A stretch of DNA of 34,219 nucleotides from UBA3537 sp038106885. GTDB lineage: Bacteria > Bacteroidota > Bacteroidia > Flavobacteriales > Flavobacteriaceae. Position 1 is the first letter of the stretch; the number at the start of each line of letters is the position of its first letter. The stretch covers positions 1 to 34,219 of the forward strand of contig JAYNFX010000011.1 of the NCBI GenBank assembly GCA_038106885.1. Direction: 5' to 3'. The notes under the pieces were generated by a model. The model was given only the letters and a program-made list of their open reading frames with translations, was not told where the DNA came from and made no database searches. The position numbers were made by a program, and so were the translations under genes. Positions 16,551 through 23,659 of the stretch are shown here, piece after piece.

Positions 16551-17296
16551 ATTTTAGAATAGCATTTTTTTTTATTTTTATTTTGTCATCTTGTGATAAG
16601 CAGGATGCTTTTGATTGTATCCAATCTATTGGTCATCCTATTACCGAAGAGTTTATTACTGATAACTTCGATGAAATTTTAGTTAACGAAAATATTGAGT
16701 TAACTGTAAAAGTCGGTAGCTTATTTAGTTTAAAAATTCAAACTGGGAGCAATATGATGTCTGATGTAAGCTATAGAATACAAGATGGAATTTTAATACT
16801 TACAGATGAAAACAGATGCAATTGGATTAGAAGTTATGCTCCCACAAAAGTAACAGTCGTAGCGCCTAATCTAAAAAAAATCACTAGTAATACTCAATAT
16901 GAAATTAAATCAGAGGGAGTATTAACTTACCCAAGTTTAGAACTGATTTCTGAAAATTTTGATAATAATTTTCTCAGCTTAGGTGACTTTAATATACAAA
17001 TTCAAAGCGAAAACTTATTTATTATTTCCAATAACTTATCTCAATTTTTTATCAGTGGCACAACTAATAATCTTCACATAGGTTTTTATTCAGGAACAAC
17101 TAGTTTTTTTGGTTCAAATTTGATAGCTCAAGAGATAATTGTATCTCATCGCAGCGGTCATGATATTTTGGTTCATCCAATTTTATCATTAACTGGTGAG
17201 CTTAGGAGTACGGGCAATTTAATATCTGTTAAAACTCCTGAGTTAGTTGATGTCGCACAACTTTATACAGGGCAACTTATCTTTTTAGACCAATAA
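16547..17296 (+). CDS. GIN-domain (DUF2807) lipoprotein
   Basis: A 249-residue protein beginning with a lipoprotein signal (FFFIFILSSC, lipidated Cys at residue 16). The mature part is the head GIN domain, a right-handed beta-helix of auto-transporter-adhesin-like repeats: FDEILVNENIELTVKVG, IRSYAPTKVTVVAPNLKKIT, and repeated single-turn strands to the end. Function is unknown; these proteins sit in the Bacteroidota envelope. The start overlaps the stop of the PagL-like gene (ATGA at 16547-16550), so the two are translationally coupled. Confidence 0.85.
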   Translation: MNFRIAFFFIFILSSCDKQDAFDCIQSIGHPITEEFITDNFDEILVNENIELTVKVGSLFSLKIQTGSNMMSDVSYRIQDGILILTDENRCNWIRSYAPTKVTVVAPNLKKITSNTQYEIKSEGVLTYPSLELISENFDNNFLSLGDFNIQIQSENLFIISNNLSQFFISGTTNNLHIGFYSGTTSFFGSNLIAQEIIVSHRSGHDILVHPILSLTGELRSTGNLISVKTPELVDVAQLYTGQLIFLDQ

Positions 17297-17447
17297 ATTA
17301 CAATATTTTCAAAATATAAGAGAATTATTAAACTTTAAGTTTTTTTTAATTGATTTTATTAGAATAATTTAAGCTTAAAAAAAAATATTAGATTGAATTT
17401 TGTTTTGAATAAAAAATCTCTACTTTAGCAATGCAATAACAATTATT
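17297..17447. other. Intergenic DNA before the aromatic attenuator
   Basis: Very AT-rich. It holds AT-only inverted repeats such as ATATTTT-C-AAAATAT (17303-17317) and AAACT/AGTTT followed by a T-run (17330-17347) that could be a weak terminator for the lipoprotein gene, and a TTTAAGCTTAAA palindrome (17367-17378). The promoter for the downstream operon lies at its end. No coding region is seen. Confidence 0.5.
17398..17428 (+). promoter_or_regulatory. Probable promoter of the aromatic operon
   Basis: TTTTG (17398-17402) is followed after 18 bases by TACTTTAG (17421-17428), one mismatch from TAnnTTTG. Transcription would begin near 17435, about 13 bases before the leader-peptide ATG, as expected for an attenuator transcript. 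Confidence 0.5.
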
Positions 17448-17516
17448 ATGCTAATCTTAAATTATACTTTTTATAACTGGTATTATTTCTTTTTTTCAAA
17501 AAAAGACGAGGTCTAA
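17448..17516 (+). CDS. Aromatic-operon leader peptide (22 residues; Phe/Tyr/Trp attenuator)
   Basis: A small reading frame ATG...TAA directly upstream of pheA. Residues 5-16 read NYTFYNWYYFFF; the whole peptide has four Tyr, four Phe and one Trp in 22 residues (Phe codons at 17469-17471 and 17487-17495, Tyr at 17463, 17472, 17481, 17484, Trp at 17478). The peptide is not expected to act itself; ribosome stalling on these codons would report charged tRNA-Phe/Tyr. Its last codons (GACGAGGTC) form strand 2 of the regulatory RNA. The gene has the right size, composition and distance from a terminator for a classical leader peptide. I do not know of a described homologue in this group. Confidence 0.85.
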   Translation: MLILNYTFYNWYYFFFSKKDEV

Positions 17517-17553
17517 TTTGTATATTTTAATTAGTATTTAAATTTTAGTCTCG
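17488..17553 (+). promoter_or_regulatory. Attenuator RNA: 1:2 hairpin and 2:3 antiterminator
   Basis: Strands 1:2 form a perfect inverted repeat, TCTTTTTTT (17488-17496) with AAAAAAAGA (17498-17506); the Phe codons lie in strand 1. Strand 2 continues as CGAGGT (17507-17512), which can pair with strand 3, GTCTCG (17548-17553), through four Watson-Crick and two G-U pairs. The helix extends with TAA/TTA and TTT/AAA after bulges. Stalling at the Phe/Tyr codons would free strand 2 to form 2:3 and block the terminator. The pairings are read by eye; energies were not computed. Confidence 0.7.
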
Positions 17554-17578
17554 ATGTAAAAAATCGAGATTTTTTTTT
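17549..17578 (+). terminator. Attenuator terminator (3:4) directly before pheA
   Basis: TCTCGAT (17549-17555) and ATCGAGA (17563-17569) form a 7-bp perfect stem with a 7-base loop (GTAAAAA), extended by G-U and A-U pairs at the base. Nine T follow (17570-17578). The T-run touches the pheA ATG at 17579. An intrinsic terminator placed upstream of the genes it would stop, just after a Phe/Tyr-rich leader, is diagnostic of attenuation. Confidence 0.88.
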
Positions 17579-18400
17579 ATGACAAAAAGAGTCGCTATAC
17601 AAGGCATTAAAGGATCATTTCATCATCAGGTTTCAGTAAATTATTTTTCTGAACCTATTGATATTATTCCATTGTTAAGTTTTTCAGATGTTGTAAAGCG
17701 ATTGTGCTCTGGAGATGCCGAAATTGGAGTTATTGCAATCGAAAATTCAATAGCAGGCTCTATAATTCCCAATTATGCATTAATTGATTCTAACTCACTA
17801 CATATCACAGGAGAATACTACTTAGAGGTTGAGCATCATTTAATGGCTTTAAACGGACAGACGATTGAAGATATAAAAGAAGTCTGTTCTCATCCAATGG
17901 CGTTATTACAATGTCAATTATTCTTTGAAAAATATCCACATATTAAATTGGTTGAAGGTAAGGATACAGCTGAGGTTGCAAAAAGGATTAAAGAGCAAAA
18001 ATTAAATGGAGTTGCAGCTATTGCGAGTATTAATGCAGCAAAAATATATGATCTCAATATTTTGGCGAGTAATATTCAAACTATTAAACAAAACGAAACT
18101 CGATTTGTAATTTTAGAGCGATTGCCTAATACTAATAAAGACAATAATAAAGCTTCAATAAAATTCATGTTAGACCATAAACGTGGCAGTTTAGCAGCTA
18201 TGTTAAATGTGATGAGTGATTGTAAACTAAATTTAACTAAAATACAATCTTTGCCCAAAATTGATACACCTTGGAAATATGCTTTTTTTGTTGATGTAAC
18301 TTTTGAATCTTTTAAAGATTATGAAAAGGCTAAATCTGTTATGAAAATTATGGCAGAAGAATTTAAAGAGTTAGGAACTTATAAAAATGCGAAAATATGA
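17579..18400 (+). CDS. pheA: Prephenate dehydratase with ACT domain
   Basis: A 273-residue monofunctional dehydratase converting prephenate to phenylpyruvate in Phe synthesis. The catalytic domain spans ~1-180 (AIQGIKGSFHHQV, IGVIAIENSIAGSI, EVCSHPMALLQCQ, and the catalytic T174-R175-F176 in QNETRFVILE). The ACT domain covers ~193-270. The classical Phe-binding motifs GALV and ESRP read GSLA (203-206) and QSLP (223-226), so allosteric inhibition by Phe may be altered. First gene of a four-gene operon behind the attenuator; the next gene overlaps by ATGA. Confidence 0.95.
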   Translation: MTKRVAIQGIKGSFHHQVSVNYFSEPIDIIPLLSFSDVVKRLCSGDAEIGVIAIENSIAGSIIPNYALIDSNSLHITGEYYLEVEHHLMALNGQTIEDIKEVCSHPMALLQCQLFFEKYPHIKLVEGKDTAEVAKRIKEQKLNGVAAIASINAAKIYDLNILASNIQTIKQNETRFVILERLPNTNKDNNKASIKFMLDHKRGSLAAMLNVMSDCKLNLTKIQSLPKIDTPWKYAFFVDVTFESFKDYEKAKSVMKIMAEEFKELGTYKNAKI

Positions 18401-19542
18401 TTGAGGTTTCTAAAAATTTAAATACTGTTAAAGAATACTATTTCTCTAAAAAATTAAAAGAAGTTAGTTCATTAATTTCAAAAGGGGAGCCTGTAATCAA
18501 TTTAGGAATTGGAAGTCCAGATTTAACTCCAATGCCAAAAGTGATTGAAGCTTTAAAAAATAGTCTATCAGATCTCAAAGCTCACAAATATCAAAGTTAT
18601 CAAGGAATTAATGAGCTTAGGAAAGCTATGGCTACTTTTTACAGAAATAAATACAATATTGATTTTAATCCTGAAAATGAAATACTCCCTTTAATGGGGA
18701 GTAAAGAAGGTATTATGCATATCTCAATGGCATATCTTAATGAAAACGATTCTGTTTTAATTCCAAATCCAGGGTATCCTACCTATAGTTCTGTAACTAA
18801 ATTAGTTGGGGCAAAACCTATTTATTATGATCTTAAACCACAAAATAATTGGCAGCCAGATTTAAATGAATTTGAAAAAATTGACCTTTCAAAGGTCAAA
18901 CTTATGTGGATAAATTATCCTAACATGCCAACTGGTGTTTCTGGTGATAAAAACTCTTTACAAAAACTAATTAATTTTGCAAACGAGAAAAATATATTAT
19001 TAGTTAACGACAATCCATATAGTTTTATTTTGAACGACAATCCTATAAGTATTTTCAATTTTGAGGGATCAAAAAAGAATTGCCTTGAATTAAACTCGTT
19101 AAGTAAAAGCTTCAATATGGCTGGCTGGCGTGTAGGTATGCTTTTAGGATCACCTAGACATATTCAAAATGTTTTAAAAGTCAAGAGTAACATGGACTCT
19201 GGAATGTTTTATGGAATACAAAAAGGTGCAATTGAGGCTTTAAATTCGTCAAATGATTGGTTTATTGAATTAAATAAAACCTATCAAATGCGTCGAAGAT
19301 TAATCTGGAAACTTGCATCAAAATTAGAATGTTCTTTTGATCAAAACTCATCTGGATTATTTGTATGGGCTAAATTACCAAATGGGCTAAAGTCAGAAAA
19401 ATTTATTGATTATCTACTTTATGAAAAGAAAATTTTTGTAACTCCAGGAACAGTTTTTGGGTCAAATGGTGAAGGATATATTCGTTTTTCATTGTGTGCC
19501 AATAAAAATATTATTAATGAAGCTATAGAAAGAGTTAAATGA
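18397..19542 (+). CDS. Class I/II aminotransferase of the aromatic operon
   Basis: A 381-residue PLP enzyme of fold type I. Seen: INLGIGSPDLTPMPKVIEAL, HKYQSYQGINELRKAMATFY, PNPGYPTYSSVTKLVGAKPI, WINYPNMPTGV, and the Schiff-base lysine in LNSLSKSFNMAGWRVGM (~K236), with the substrate-carboxylate Arg in EGYIRFSLCAN. It overlaps both pheA and tyrA by 4 bases (ATGA). Given this context it most likely transaminates phenylpyruvate and 4-hydroxyphenylpyruvate (or prephenate) to complete Phe and Tyr synthesis. LL-diaminopimelate or aspartate aminotransferases are related alternatives. The reaction assignment is inferred from position. Confidence 0.88.
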   Translation: MIEVSKNLNTVKEYYFSKKLKEVSSLISKGEPVINLGIGSPDLTPMPKVIEALKNSLSDLKAHKYQSYQGINELRKAMATFYRNKYNIDFNPENEILPLMGSKEGIMHISMAYLNENDSVLIPNPGYPTYSSVTKLVGAKPIYYDLKPQNNWQPDLNEFEKIDLSKVKLMWINYPNMPTGVSGDKNSLQKLINFANEKNILLVNDNPYSFILNDNPISIFNFEGSKKNCLELNSLSKSFNMAGWRVGMLLGSPRHIQNVLKVKSNMDSGMFYGIQKGAIEALNSSNDWFIELNKTYQMRRRLIWKLASKLECSFDQNSSGLFVWAKLPNGLKSEKFIDYLLYEKKIFVTPGTVFGSNGEGYIRFSLCANKNIINEAIERVK

Positions 19543-20390
19543 AAAATATAGGAGTAATTGGGCTGGGTTTAATAGGAGGTAGTTTTGCTTTAAATTTAAA
19601 ATTACTATACCCTGATTTTAATATAATTGGAATTGATAAAAATAATAACCACTTAGAAGAAGCGCTAAAACTTGGACTTGTAGATAAAAAAGGATCTCTT
19701 ATTGATATACAAGATTCTGACTTAGTAGTTCTTGCAGTTCCAGTAAATGCTGCATTGAAATTATTACCATATATTTTAGATAACTTAGGAGAAAAATCTT
19801 TGGTAATTGATATGGGATCTACCAAAGAGGCTATATGTAATTTAGTTGAAAATCATCCAAGACGTTCTCAGTTTTTGGCAAATCATCCTATTGCGGGGAC
19901 GGAATTTTCAGGCCCTAAAGCTGCACATGTTGAACTTTTTAATGGTAAAACAAATATTATTTGTGATATAGAAAAGACTGACGAAAAGCTCTACAAACCA
20001 GTAATAAAAATTTTGGAGGCTATGGGTTTGAAGCTCACATATATGAATTCAAAAGATCATGACAAACATATCGCTTATGTTTCTCATTTATCTCATATAA
20101 GTTCATTTATGTTAGGAAAAACTGTAATTGATAAAGAAAAAAATGAAAAAAATATATTTGACATGGCTGGAAGCGGTTTTGAATCAACTGTTCGTCTAGC
20201 AAAAAGTTCACCAAATACATGGACCCCTATTTTTGAGCAAAATAAAGAGAATGTCATTGAAACTTTGGAAGAGTACATCCAAAATCTTATTAAGTTTAAA
20301 AATCTTATGGAGACAGACAATTTTAACGCAATAAAAGGGCAAATGGAAAGCACTAACTACATAAAAAAAATATTAAAAGGAATTTCATAA
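19539..20390 (+). CDS. tyrA: Prephenate dehydrogenase
   Basis: A 283-residue TyrA that oxidatively decarboxylates prephenate to 4-hydroxyphenylpyruvate for Tyr. The N-terminal Rossmann domain has GVIGLGLIGGSFALNL (residues ~4-19) and the acidic NAD-binding end IIGIDKNN. Active-site blocks are DMGSTKEAI, NHPIAGTEFSGP (conserved His) and HDKHIAYVSHLSHISSFML. Length fits a dehydrogenase without a C-terminal ACT domain, so direct Tyr feedback through ACT is not expected. ATGA overlap with the aminotransferase; 12 bases to the next gene. Confidence 0.94.
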   Translation: MKNIGVIGLGLIGGSFALNLKLLYPDFNIIGIDKNNNHLEEALKLGLVDKKGSLIDIQDSDLVVLAVPVNAALKLLPYILDNLGEKSLVIDMGSTKEAICNLVENHPRRSQFLANHPIAGTEFSGPKAAHVELFNGKTNIICDIEKTDEKLYKPVIKILEAMGLKLTYMNSKDHDKHIAYVSHLSHISSFMLGKTVIDKEKNEKNIFDMAGSGFESTVRLAKSSPNTWTPIFEQNKENVIETLEEYIQNLIKFKNLMETDNFNAIKGQMESTNYIKKILKGIS

Positions 20391-20402
20391 AACCTATAAG
20401 TA

Positions 20403-21485
20403 ATGGAAAATAGTAAACAATTAAGAACATGGCTGGATGATTTAAAATTAAATCATCCACTGGTAATTGCTGGGCCTTGTAGCGCGGAAACTGAGGATCA
20501 AGTTTTGAAAATTGCACATCAATTAAAAAATAGCGATGTCAGCTATTATAGAGCTGGTATATGGAAGCCCCGTACAAGACCAGGAAACTTTGAAGGAGTT
20601 GGAGCTCTTGGTTTAAAATGGCTTCAAAAAGTCAAAAAAGAGACTGGCTTAAAGACAGCTACAGAAGTTGCAAACAGAAACCATGTCGAGTTAGCTCTAG
20701 AACATGACATTGATTTATTATGGATTGGAGCAAGATCAACTGTAAGTCCATTTATTGTTCAAGAAATTGCAGACGCTTTAAAAGATACTGACAAAATAGT
20801 TTTAATTAAAAATCCAGTTAATCCAGATTTAGCATTGTGGTTAGGTGCAGTTGAGCGTTTAAAATCAGCAAATATTAAAAATTTAGGGGTAATTCACAGA
20901 GGATTTTCGACTTATGAAAAATCTAAATATAGAAATAACCCTGAGTGGCAATTGGCAATTGAACTACAAACTAGGTTTCCAGATCTACCTCTAATAAATG
21001 ACCCTTCTCACATTACAGGTAAAAGAGACATGGTTTTTGACGTAAGTCAAACAGCCTTGGACCTGAATTTTGACGGCTTAATGATCGAAACTCATAATGA
21101 TCCAGATAAAGCTTGGAGTGATGCTGCTCAACAAATTACTCCTGAGACATTAATTCAATTCACAAAAGACTTAAAAATTAGAAATGAAAGTACCAATGAA
21201 GCTAGTTATACTGACGAACTCTCAAAGTTAAGGGCGCAGATTGATGTAGTTGATAATCAGCTTCTTGAAACTCTTGGAAAGCGTATGTTAGTTGCTGAAG
21301 CTATTGGTAAATTGAAAAAAGAGCAAAATGTAGCTGTATTACAAAGTAAACGTTGGAACGAAATTTTAGGTAAAATGGTACTTGAAGGAGAATTACATAA
21401 CCTCAGTGAAGAATTTATATTAAAACTTTTTAAAGCAATTCATCAGGAATCAATAAATCATCAAAAACAAATTTTAAAGACGTAA
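20403..21485 (+). CDS. Bifunctional DAHP synthase (type I-beta) / chorismate mutase (AroQ)
   Basis: A 360-residue fusion. Residues ~1-265 are a type I-beta 3-deoxy-7-phosphoheptulonate synthase (PLVIAGPCSAETEDQ, YRAGIWKPRTRPGNFEGVG, LLWIGARSTVSPF, IKNPVNPDL, NDPSHITGKRD, IETHNDPDKAWSDAAQQIT). Residues ~270-360 are an AroQ chorismate mutase (ELSKLRAQIDVVDNQLLETL, KRMLVAEAIGKLKKE, FKAIHQESI). It catalyses both the entry step and the branch step of aromatic synthesis. Such DAHPS-CM fusions are known in Bacteroidota, where the mutase part can act as the allosteric sensor for prephenate. Last gene of the attenuated operon. Confidence 0.94.
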   Translation: MENSKQLRTWLDDLKLNHPLVIAGPCSAETEDQVLKIAHQLKNSDVSYYRAGIWKPRTRPGNFEGVGALGLKWLQKVKKETGLKTATEVANRNHVELALEHDIDLLWIGARSTVSPFIVQEIADALKDTDKIVLIKNPVNPDLALWLGAVERLKSANIKNLGVIHRGFSTYEKSKYRNNPEWQLAIELQTRFPDLPLINDPSHITGKRDMVFDVSQTALDLNFDGLMIETHNDPDKAWSDAAQQITPETLIQFTKDLKIRNESTNEASYTDELSKLRAQIDVVDNQLLETLGKRMLVAEAIGKLKKEQNVAVLQSKRWNEILGKMVLEGELHNLSEEFILKLFKAIHQESINHQKQILKT

Positions 21486-21495
21486 TATATAAACT

Positions 21496-21960
21496 TTAAT
21501 TAGGGCTAATTTTTTTATTGCGTTTAAAAATATATCTAGTTATAAAAATTCCATTATTATCAGATTTATCTCCTTTGCTTTCAACTGCACTGGTGACAAA
21601 CATCAATTCCCAGCCTTCTTCAGTCATAGCGTTTATTTTTGATGTAATTATTGCATCATTTGCTGCGATATTTTGAAATCTAATACCGCCAAGATTATAA
21701 AAGTTTAAAAGCTTAGTTTCATCAAAACCTTTAACTCTAATTTCATCTCTTTTTGATTTATTCCTGGTATTGTCTTCTTCAGTTTGTGTAGAGGTAAATT
21801 CTTTGTAATTTTTGACATCATTGGCACTAATGAGGCGAGAACGTCCCAAGCCATTAGGTACAATTGACTCAACACTAGTTATAACTTTATATTCAGTCTG
21901 AGCTGTTAAGTCAAAACAGAAAAAAATGAATAGCAGCGATAAGAACTTTAAATTTTTCAT
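21496..21960 (-). CDS. Small exported protein of unknown function
   Basis: A 154-residue protein. The ATG at 21960 is chosen because it gives a clean signal peptide (MKNLKFLSLLFIFFCFDLTAQ) although the frame is open further upstream to 22032. The mature part has NLGGIRFQNIAANDAIITSK and MTEEGWELMFVTSAVESKGD, then FITRYIFKRNK. The EGWEL pattern recalls DUF4177-like small proteins, but the match is weak. It is convergent with the aromatic operon (10 bases between stops) and divergent from rsgA. Function unknown. Confidence 0.75.
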   Translation of the reverse strand: MKNLKFLSLLFIFFCFDLTAQTEYKVITSVESIVPNGLGRSRLISANDVKNYKEFTSTQTEEDNTRNKSKRDEIRVKGFDETKLLNFYNLGGIRFQNIAANDAIITSKINAMTEEGWELMFVTSAVESKGDKSDNNGIFITRYIFKRNKKISPN

Positions 21961-22043
21961 AGAAATTAAATGTTTTGATATTAAATATAGGAATTTATAA
22001 TTAAAAGAAATTCGTTTCTTTGCCTTGAGCAAGTTAATTAACT

Positions 22044-22994
22044 ATGATAGGAACTGTTTACAAATCTACTGGCAGTTGGTATATTGTAAAGACCATTGAA
22101 GGCGCTTTTATTGAATGCCGAATAAAAGGGAAGTTCCGCATACATGGAATTAAAAGTACAAATCCTATTGCTGTTGGTGATGTTGTAGATTTTGATTTTG
22201 AAGTCACTAATGATAAAAAAACAGGTATAATTAATACAATTCACAACCGAAAAAATTATATAGTTAGAAAATCTGTAAATCTATCTAAACAAATTCATAT
22301 AATAGCCAGCAATATAGATCAAGTTTTTTTATTAATTACCACCAAAAATCCCCAAACATCAACAAGTTTTATTGATCGATTTTTAGTTACATCAGAAGCA
22401 TATGGAATTAAAACCATATTATTATTTAATAAAATTGATCTTTATAGTGATCAATCATTAATCGAATTAGAGAAATTGATAAAAATTTACTCAAAAATTG
22501 GATATAATTGTTTGAAAATTTCTGCCAAGAGAGGAAATAATATTTCAAAGGTTAAGCAACTAATGAAAGGTAAAACTAGTATGTTTTCCGGTCATTCAGG
22601 TGTTGGGAAGTCTACATTAGTGAATTCGATCGAGCCTTCACTTAATTTAAAAACAATGGCAATATCTGAAATGCATCGCCAGGGGCAACACACCACTACT
22701 TTTGCTCAAATGTTTGATTTGAGTTTTGAGGCTCGTATAATTGATACTCCAGGGATTAAGGGGTTTGGAGTTGTAAATATTGAGTCTTCTGAACTAGATC
22801 AATACTTTCCTGAAATATTTGCAATAAAGGAAAATTGTAAATTTCACAATTGCCTCCACCGGCATGAACCAAAATGTGCAGTAAAAGATAACATAAAGTT
22901 TGGGGAAATAGCAGTTTCACGATATGATTCTTATATTCAAATATTGGATGGCGATGACACTAATTATCGAATTGATTCAAGCAATTATTTATGA
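22044..22994 (+). CDS. rsgA: Ribosome small-subunit-dependent GTPase A
   Basis: A 316-residue circularly permuted GTPase that acts in late 30S maturation. An N-terminal OB-fold (GTVYKSTGSWYIVKT, IECRIKGKFRIHG) is followed by motifs in the permuted order: G4 (NKIDL), G5 (ISAK), G1 (SGHSGVGKSTLVNSI), G2 (TTTFAQM) and G3 (DTPGIKGFGV). A C-terminal zinc knuckle follows, ENCKFHNCLHRHEPKC. Length is typical. The dtd gene overlaps the stop by 4 bases (ATGA). First gene of the rsgA-dtd-mazG-aroA run. Confidence 0.96.
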   Translation: MIGTVYKSTGSWYIVKTIEGAFIECRIKGKFRIHGIKSTNPIAVGDVVDFDFEVTNDKKTGIINTIHNRKNYIVRKSVNLSKQIHIIASNIDQVFLLITTKNPQTSTSFIDRFLVTSEAYGIKTILLFNKIDLYSDQSLIELEKLIKIYSKIGYNCLKISAKRGNNISKVKQLMKGKTSMFSGHSGVGKSTLVNSIEPSLNLKTMAISEMHRQGQHTTTFAQMFDLSFEARIIDTPGIKGFGVVNIESSELDQYFPEIFAIKENCKFHNCLHRHEPKCAVKDNIKFGEIAVSRYDSYIQILDGDDTNYRIDSSNYL

Positions 22995-23282
22995 GAGCAA
23001 TAATTCAAAGGGTCAACAAAGCAAGTGTTTCAGTAAACGGTATTATTAAAGGCCAAATTAGTTCTGGAGTATTAATTTTTTTAGGCGTTATTTCTGATGA
23101 TAATAATGAAGATATAAGTTGGCTTTGTAGCAAAATAGCTAATCTTCGCATTTTCGNNNNNNNNNNNNNNNNNNNNNNNNNNNNNNNNNNNNNNNNNNNN
23201 NNNNNNNNNNNNNNNNNNNNNNNNNNNNNNNNNNNNNNNNNNNNNNNNNNNNNNNNGAATAATTTCAACCCATAAAATTTGA
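22991..23282 (+). CDS. dtd: D-aminoacyl-tRNA deacylase (interrupted by assembly gap)
   Basis: The first 55 residues (MRAIIQRVNKASVSVNGIIK, GVLIFLGVISDDN, WLCSKIANLRIF) match the N-terminus of DTD, which hydrolyses D-aminoacyl-tRNAs. A 100-N gap follows. After it, one frame reads IISTHKI and stops at 23280-23282, which fits the family's ending GPVTI-I/W-I-x-x; this assignment of the 3' end is inferred. A full DTD has about 150 residues, so about 85 residues (~260 bases) are missing and the gap must be longer than 100. The active-site GPVT/SQFTL region is not visible. Confidence 0.82.
23157..23256. other. Assembly gap of 100 N inside dtd
   Basis: A run of exactly 100 N with non-overlapping flanks. 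From the usual length of DTD about 260 bases are missing. Confidence 0.95.
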
Positions 23283-23324
23283 TTTAAATAACACATTATA
23301 TAACTTAGTAATGAGTAAAATTAG

Positions 23325-23657
23325 ATGAGTATGAATATTCAAAATGCACAGAAATCTGTTGATCAATGGATAAAAGCCCATGGTGTCCGATATTTTAATG
23401 AATTGACTAATATGGCACAACTTACAGAAGAAGTTGGTGAAGTAGCACGAATTATTTCAAGGCGTTACGGGGAACAAAGTGAGAAGCAGAGTGATAAAAA
23501 TAAAGATCTTGGTGAAGAATTAGCAGATGTCTTATTTGTTGTTTTGTGTCTTGCAAATCAAACGGGTATTGATCTTAATGATGCTTTTTATAAAAAGTTG
23601 AAATTAAAAACTAAGCGCGACCACAATCGTCATCATAATAACAATAAGCTAAAATAA
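23325..23657 (+). CDS. MazG-like nucleotide pyrophosphohydrolase
   Basis: A 110-residue all-alpha NTP pyrophosphohydrolase of the MazG superfamily, a single-domain form that removes pyrophosphate from (perhaps non-canonical) NTPs. Seen: the metal-binding EEVGEVAR (E-x-x-E) helix and the second acidic motif, KNKDLGEELADVLFVVLCLA (E-x-x-D). A Lys/His/Asn-rich C-terminus follows. The start may be 23325 (MSMNIQ) or, more like other flavobacterial members, 23331 (MNIQNAQ). It sits between dtd and aroA; aroA begins 2 bases after its stop. Confidence 0.9.
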   Translation: MSMNIQNAQKSVDQWIKAHGVRYFNELTNMAQLTEEVGEVARIISRRYGEQSEKQSDKNKDLGEELADVLFVVLCLANQTGIDLNDAFYKKLKLKTKRDHNRHHNNNKLK

Positions 23658-23659
23658 TT

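Noticed and set aside
21961..22032. Longer N-terminus for the small exported protein
   Set aside because: The internal Met at 21960 begins a proper signal peptide; the extra 24 residues would precede it.
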